From Symploca sp. SIO1C2 (lineage in GTDB: Bacteria > Cyanobacteriota > Cyanobacteriia > Cyanobacteriales > Coleofasciculaceae), in assembly GCA_010672925.1 (NCBI GenBank), contig JAAHFP010000020.1:50186-114185 (forward strand): 64,000 nt of DNA. Reading direction: 5' to 3'. The notes beneath the pieces were generated by a model. That model ran no database searches. It had not been told where the DNA came from and was given only the letters and a program-made list of their open reading frames with translations. Made by a program: the position numbers and the translations under genes. This document shows, one piece after another, positions 60,403-64,000 of this stretch (positions within the stretch are counted from its first letter, which is position 1; each line of letters begins with the position of its first letter).

Positions 60403-62940
60403 TTACCCTCCTGCATTTAAAAATGCTCCGCCTTGAACATAATCTTCCAACTCAATTTTGACTGGCTTGACTTTCCAGATTTGTTCACAGTACTCCCGAA
60501 TCGTGCGATCCGAAGAGAACTTACCCATGTTAGCGGAGTTGATAATTGACATGCGAGTCCAATACTCTTGATCTTGGTAAGCTTGACTTACCCGGTGCTG
60601 ACAATCCATGTAAGCTTGGTAGTCAGCAAGGAGCATGTATTGGTCTTGATAGAGCAGGGAGTCTACAATTGGCTTAAATATTTCGGTATTGCCGTGGGAA
60701 AAGTAACCGTTAGCAATATTGTCGATAACGTTTTTGAGTTCTCCATTACCGTTGTAGTAATCCATCGGATTGTACCCATTGGCTTTCATTTCCTGTACTT
60801 GTGAAGCAGTTAAGCCAAAAAGGAAGAAGTTTTCTGCTCTTGCCTCTTCTCGGATCTCAATATTGGCACCATCAAGAGTGCCGATGGTAAGAGCACCATT
60901 CATGGCAAATTTCATATTGCCTGTACCTGAAGCTTCCTTACCAGCGGTAGAAATTTGCTCTGAGAGATCTGCTGCTGGGTAAATCCGTTGTCCTAAAGAG
61001 ACGCTAAAGTTGGCTAAAAATACTACTTTTAAGCGATTCCGAACATCAGGATCTTTATTGACTACTTCTGCTACTGAGTTGATTAACTTAATCACCAATT
61101 TAGCCATAAAGTAACCAGGAGCTGCTTTACCAGCAAAGATGAAAGTTCGGGGTACGATATCTAAGTTGGGATTCTGTTTAATCTGATTGTAAAGTGCAAT
61201 AACGTGCAGCACACTCAACAGCTGACGCTTATACTCGTGCATCCGCTTGACTTGGACATCGAAAATTGAATGGGGGTCTACTTCAATGTTATTGTGCTTC
61301 CAAATATAGGCGGCTAGATTACGTTTGTTTTCTTGTTTAATTTCCTGCCAGCGAGCACGAAATTGGGGATCTTCAACAAATTCTTCTATTTGTCTGAGTT
61401 TATCCAAATCAGTGAGCCAAGCATCACCAATTTTTTCGGTCATCAGTTCAGCCAGCTTTGGATTACTCAACAGGATCCAACGGCGTGGTGTAACTCCATT
61501 AGTCTTGTTGTAGAATTTTTCTGGCCACAACCAGGCAAAATCCCGCAGTGTAGTTTTTTTCAGGAGTTCTGTATGAAGTGCTGCTACTCCATTGACGGCA
61601 TGACTACCAACACAAGCTAGGTTTGCCATGCGAATCGCTCTTTCTGGATATTCCTCAATAATCGATAGTTTGCCTGCTAGTTCTTCATCACCGGGATACC
61701 AAGTTCTGATATCTTCGAGGAAGCGGTGATTGATTTCATAGATAATTTCTAGATGCCTGGGTAACAAGCTACCAAACAGGTCTATCGGCCAACGTTCCAG
61801 AGATTCTGGCAATAGAGTATGATTGGTATAGGCAAAGGTCTTTTGGGTAATATCCCAAGCCTTATCCCAATACAATTCATGTTGATCCACCAGTAACCGC
61901 ATTAACTCTGCAATGCTGACAGCTGGGTGGGTATCATTAAGCTGAATTGCTACCCGCTCATGGAGATTATCCAAATTTTCGTTGTGTCGAAGGTGATGAC
62001 GGATAATATCTTGGAGGGAGGCGGAAGCAAAAAAGTACTGTTGTTCTAAGCGGAGTTGTCGCCCCTGAGGAGTATTATCGTTGGGATAGAGCACCTTGGA
62101 GATAGTCTCTGAGCTCATTTTGTCAGAGACAGCTTGGTCGTAGTAACCAGCATTAAAAGCATCGAAGTCAAACTCATCACTAGCTTCTGCCTTCCAGAGG
62201 CGTAGGCGATTGACCATATTGGTGTTGTATCCCGGTACAGGAGTATCGTAAGGAACCGCTTTTACTGTCCTCTCGGATATCCAAGAAACCTTACTATGAC
62301 CCTTATGTTTACTGTAGGTTTCTGTGTGGCCTCCAAACTGTACATCGACGCAAGCCTCAGGACGGGCAATTTCCCAAGGATTAGTTAAACGCAACCACTT
62401 ATCAGGGAGTTCAACTTGCCAGCCATCCTTAATTATCTGGTGAAAGATACCGAACTCATAGCGAATTCCGTAGCCGACTGCCGGAATTTCTAGGGTGGCT
62501 AGGGAATCTAGGAAACAGGCTGCCAGTCTTCCTAAGCCGCCATTCCCTAAACCAGGGTCTACTTCTTGTTCCAACAGGTCATCTAAGTTCAATCCCGCTT
62601 CTGTGACTACTTGACGGATTTTTTCAGAGATACCCAAGTTGAGCAGATTATTGCCTAAATGGCGACCCATGAGGAACTCTGCTGAGAGGTAACAAACACT
62701 TTTGACATTCTTGTCTGAGTAGGTTTTCGCTGTCTGGAGCCAACGTTGAAGGAGTCGGTCTCGCACTGTATAGGCAAGAGCCATATAGTAATCGTGGGGT
62801 GTGGCTATAGACTCAGATTTTCCCTGGACATAGAAGAGGTTGTCTGCGAAGGCTCGCTTGAGAGTCTCCACACTCATACCAGTACGATCGTCTTCTACTT
62901 GAATATCGACGGTTTCTGTGAGGTTAAGAGATTCGTTCAC
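60403..62940 (-). CDS. glgP: glycogen phosphorylase
   Basis: GlgP releases glucose-1-phosphate from glycogen. The 845-residue protein is full length. L-S-A-E-F-L-M-G-R near residue 84, G-L-G-N-G-G-L-G-R-L-A-A-C-F near residue 130 and V-Q-L-N-D-T-H-P-type blocks near residue 335 are visible. The pyridoxal-phosphate lysine is in T-G-N-M-K-F-A-M-N-G-A near residue 677. An N-terminal regulatory helix is short, as in bacterial forms. The start is GTG at 62940 with AGGAG about 12 bases upstream. glgA at 31535-33010 is its metabolic counterpart. Confidence 0.97.
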   Translation of the reverse strand: MNESLNLTETVDIQVEDDRTGMSVETLKRAFADNLFYVQGKSESIATPHDYYMALAYTVRDRLLQRWLQTAKTYSDKNVKSVCYLSAEFLMGRHLGNNLLNLGISEKIRQVVTEAGLNLDDLLEQEVDPGLGNGGLGRLAACFLDSLATLEIPAVGYGIRYEFGIFHQIIKDGWQVELPDKWLRLTNPWEIARPEACVDVQFGGHTETYSKHKGHSKVSWISERTVKAVPYDTPVPGYNTNMVNRLRLWKAEASDEFDFDAFNAGYYDQAVSDKMSSETISKVLYPNDNTPQGRQLRLEQQYFFASASLQDIIRHHLRHNENLDNLHERVAIQLNDTHPAVSIAELMRLLVDQHELYWDKAWDITQKTFAYTNHTLLPESLERWPIDLFGSLLPRHLEIIYEINHRFLEDIRTWYPGDEELAGKLSIIEEYPERAIRMANLACVGSHAVNGVAALHTELLKKTTLRDFAWLWPEKFYNKTNGVTPRRWILLSNPKLAELMTEKIGDAWLTDLDKLRQIEEFVEDPQFRARWQEIKQENKRNLAAYIWKHNNIEVDPHSIFDVQVKRMHEYKRQLLSVLHVIALYNQIKQNPNLDIVPRTFIFAGKAAPGYFMAKLVIKLINSVAEVVNKDPDVRNRLKVVFLANFSVSLGQRIYPAADLSEQISTAGKEASGTGNMKFAMNGALTIGTLDGANIEIREEARAENFFLFGLTASQVQEMKANGYNPMDYYNGNGELKNVIDNIANGYFSHGNTEIFKPIVDSLLYQDQYMLLADYQAYMDCQHRVSQAYQDQEYWTRMSIINSANMGKFSSDRTIREYCEQIWKVKPVKIELEDYVQGGAFLNAGG

Positions 62941-63298
62941 CAGTTTACTTTACTCCTACAATCTAAAGATTTTCCATCGATAGTGGTTTGTGGCCAACCT
63001 GCAAAACAACGGAGATACCGCTGTTAAATGCAAAGAACAATATAACGTACTCTATTTGTCCCACTCAGGGACGGTCGTGATTGCTCAAAGATAGCATGGT
63101 AATCTAATCATTACCCTACCTTTAGTACTATCAGTTCAATGCAGCCTATTAAGTCTTAGCATATAGAGCTTGCTATTGTGGTGCATTGGCTACAAGTTCA
63201 GTTTCGATGCTACATTGCTTAACCTCAATCCTTTAGCTGGTCAGTGGTTTAAGGTCTCCATCTCTGGCTTGTATCAGTTAACCAGACTTATCTCTTCC
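62941..63298. other. gap upstream of glgP
   Basis: Unique-looking sequence without ORFs, heptamers or palindromes. It should hold the glgP promoter and, at its far end, the 3' region of the leftward aminotransferase remnant. Confidence 0.5.
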
Positions 63299-63886
63299 TT
63301 AAATTTCATAAAAATTTAAGGCAAAGTCCAAAACTTGAACAATAAAATCTGCATCTTCTCTGGTAATACAAAGTGGTGGCTTAATCCGTAGTACATTACG
63401 ATGTAAACCCCCTTTACCAATCAGTAGCCCTAAATCTTTGGATAGTTCATGAATTTGAGCAGCAAGTTCGGAGTTTGGCTCTTTTGTTTGACGATTTTGC
63501 ACTAGATCAACACCGATCATTAAGCCAGAACCACGAACATCGCCAATAAATTCATACTTTTTTTGTAAATTCTGAAGAGATTCTAGTAAATAATCTCCAA
63601 TTAGACAACAATTTTGTTGTAGTTTGTCTCTTTCAATGGCCTCCAAGACTGCTTTCCCGGCGGCGCAAGACACCGGGTTGCCAGCAAAGGTATTAAAATG
63701 CATCTTTTGAGTAAATGCTTGGGCAATTTTGGGTGTGGTTACCACAGCAGCAAGGGGCACCCCATTACCAATACCCTTGGCTAAGGTTACAATATCAGGT
63801 TTGACATCCTGGGATTCAAAACCCCAAAAAGCTTTACCCGTTCTACAAAATCCAGTTTGTACTTCGTCTATAAGGCTCTCCCGGAT
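63299..63886 (-). pseudogene. 5'-truncated class III aminotransferase (AGXT2-like)
   Basis: The frame encodes the C-terminal half of a PLP-dependent class III aminotransferase. D-E-V-Q-T-G-F and F-W-G-F-E are followed by P-D-I-V-T-L-A-K-G-I-G-N-G, whose lysine binds PLP. N-T-F-A-G-N-P-V-S-C-A, G-D-V-R-G-S-G-L-M-I-G and a complete C-terminus follow. Homology begins at about 63868. A TAG is met at 63887-63889, and none of the three frames beyond it resembles the missing N-terminal 220-230 residues. An internal ATG (63760) would give a useless fragment. The gene therefore looks broken by a deletion or insertion at about 63870-63890. Confidence 0.7.
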
Positions 63887-64000
63887 CTATGTTGATAAAC
63901 TTTATTTATATATACTCCCCAATTCTTTGGTTTTAGTCTTGGCTCGGAGCGATAGTGGAGAGTCAAGACTAGGCTCTCTTAGTGCAACTTTTTCAGGATT
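63887..64000. other. right edge, sequence replacing the aminotransferase 5' part
   Basis: AT-rich sequence, then an imperfect hairpin with TAGTCTTG (63934-63941) and CAAGACTA (63964-63971) arms. It could be the end of a mobile element that continues outside the window. No ORF is supported. Confidence 0.35.

Noticed and set aside
63872-63978. 8-bp direct repeat AGGCTCTC flanking a 91-bp segment at the broken aminotransferase
   Set aside because: It looks like a target-site duplication, but removing the segment does not restore the aminotransferase frame, and the segment has no terminal inverted repeats. Probably chance.

Overview
The window is chromosomal DNA of a filamentous, repeat-rich cyanobacterium. 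Many GCGATCGC (HIP1) octamers, short tandem repeats with a 7-bp unit in most intergenic gaps, and cyanobacterial gene sets (rpsP-KH-phoH, cbiD-guaA, HemJ, Ni-superoxide dismutase, DUF3352, DUF6887/6888, Uma2, two-partner-secretion haemagglutinin, NACHT-pentapeptide proteins) all point that way. A large-genome marine lineage is plausible, but this is inference. No tRNA, rRNA, CRISPR array or complete insertion sequence was recognised.

Layout. 1-3.1 kb: a peptide-binding lipoprotein of an ABC importer, then a 1-kb gap with a multi-hairpin palindromic element and an antitoxin relic. 3.1-7.5 kb: two tandem metallophosphoesterase frames, the second carrying four GAF domains, apparently joined by a -1 slip on an A9 run. 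7.5-10.4 kb: an island of small genes (Uma2 relic, ribbon-helix-helix protein, DUF6888/6887 pair, MntA/HepT toxin-antitoxin, Uma2). 10.6-14 kb: a DUF3352 protein and a 3'(2'),5'-bisphosphate nucleotidase. 14-31.2 kb: accessory region with a RelE/XRE toxin-antitoxin pair, a secreted TPR-CHAT protease-like protein, two NACHT-pentapeptide proteins, a GH10-like hydrolase, a short AAA-like domain protein and a TpsA-like haemagglutinin. 31.5-43.6 kb: mostly housekeeping (glgA, zinc-ribbon protein, fused peptide-ABC ATPase, sodN-sodX, DUF1838, rpsP-khpA-phoH, 2Fe-2S protein, cbiD, guaA). 43.7-52 kb: a small secreted protein, an FkbM methyltransferase, a UGT-like glycosyltransferase, hemJ, Uma2, two paralogous membrane glycosyltransferases and a ThiF-like protein. 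52-64 kb: a kinase with WG repeats, pncB, a LysR regulator, a TrpD2-like transferase, a pentapeptide protein, argA, glgP and a 5'-truncated class III aminotransferase.

How the genes fit together. glgA and glgP are the synthesis and breakdown arms of glycogen metabolism. The lipoprotein and the double ATPase are matching parts of a peptide importer, but the permeases are not here. sodN and its protease sodX overlap. rpsP, khpA and phoH form a translation/RNA cluster.

The most unusual features are three. First, a probable frameshift-made double phosphoesterase-tetra-GAF protein. Second, repeats that have become coding: they supply a signal-peptide region, two paralogous linkers, an ABC linker, haemagglutinin ends and stop codons. 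Third, a 130-bp inverted repeat brackets the 7-kb haemagglutinin/NACHT block.
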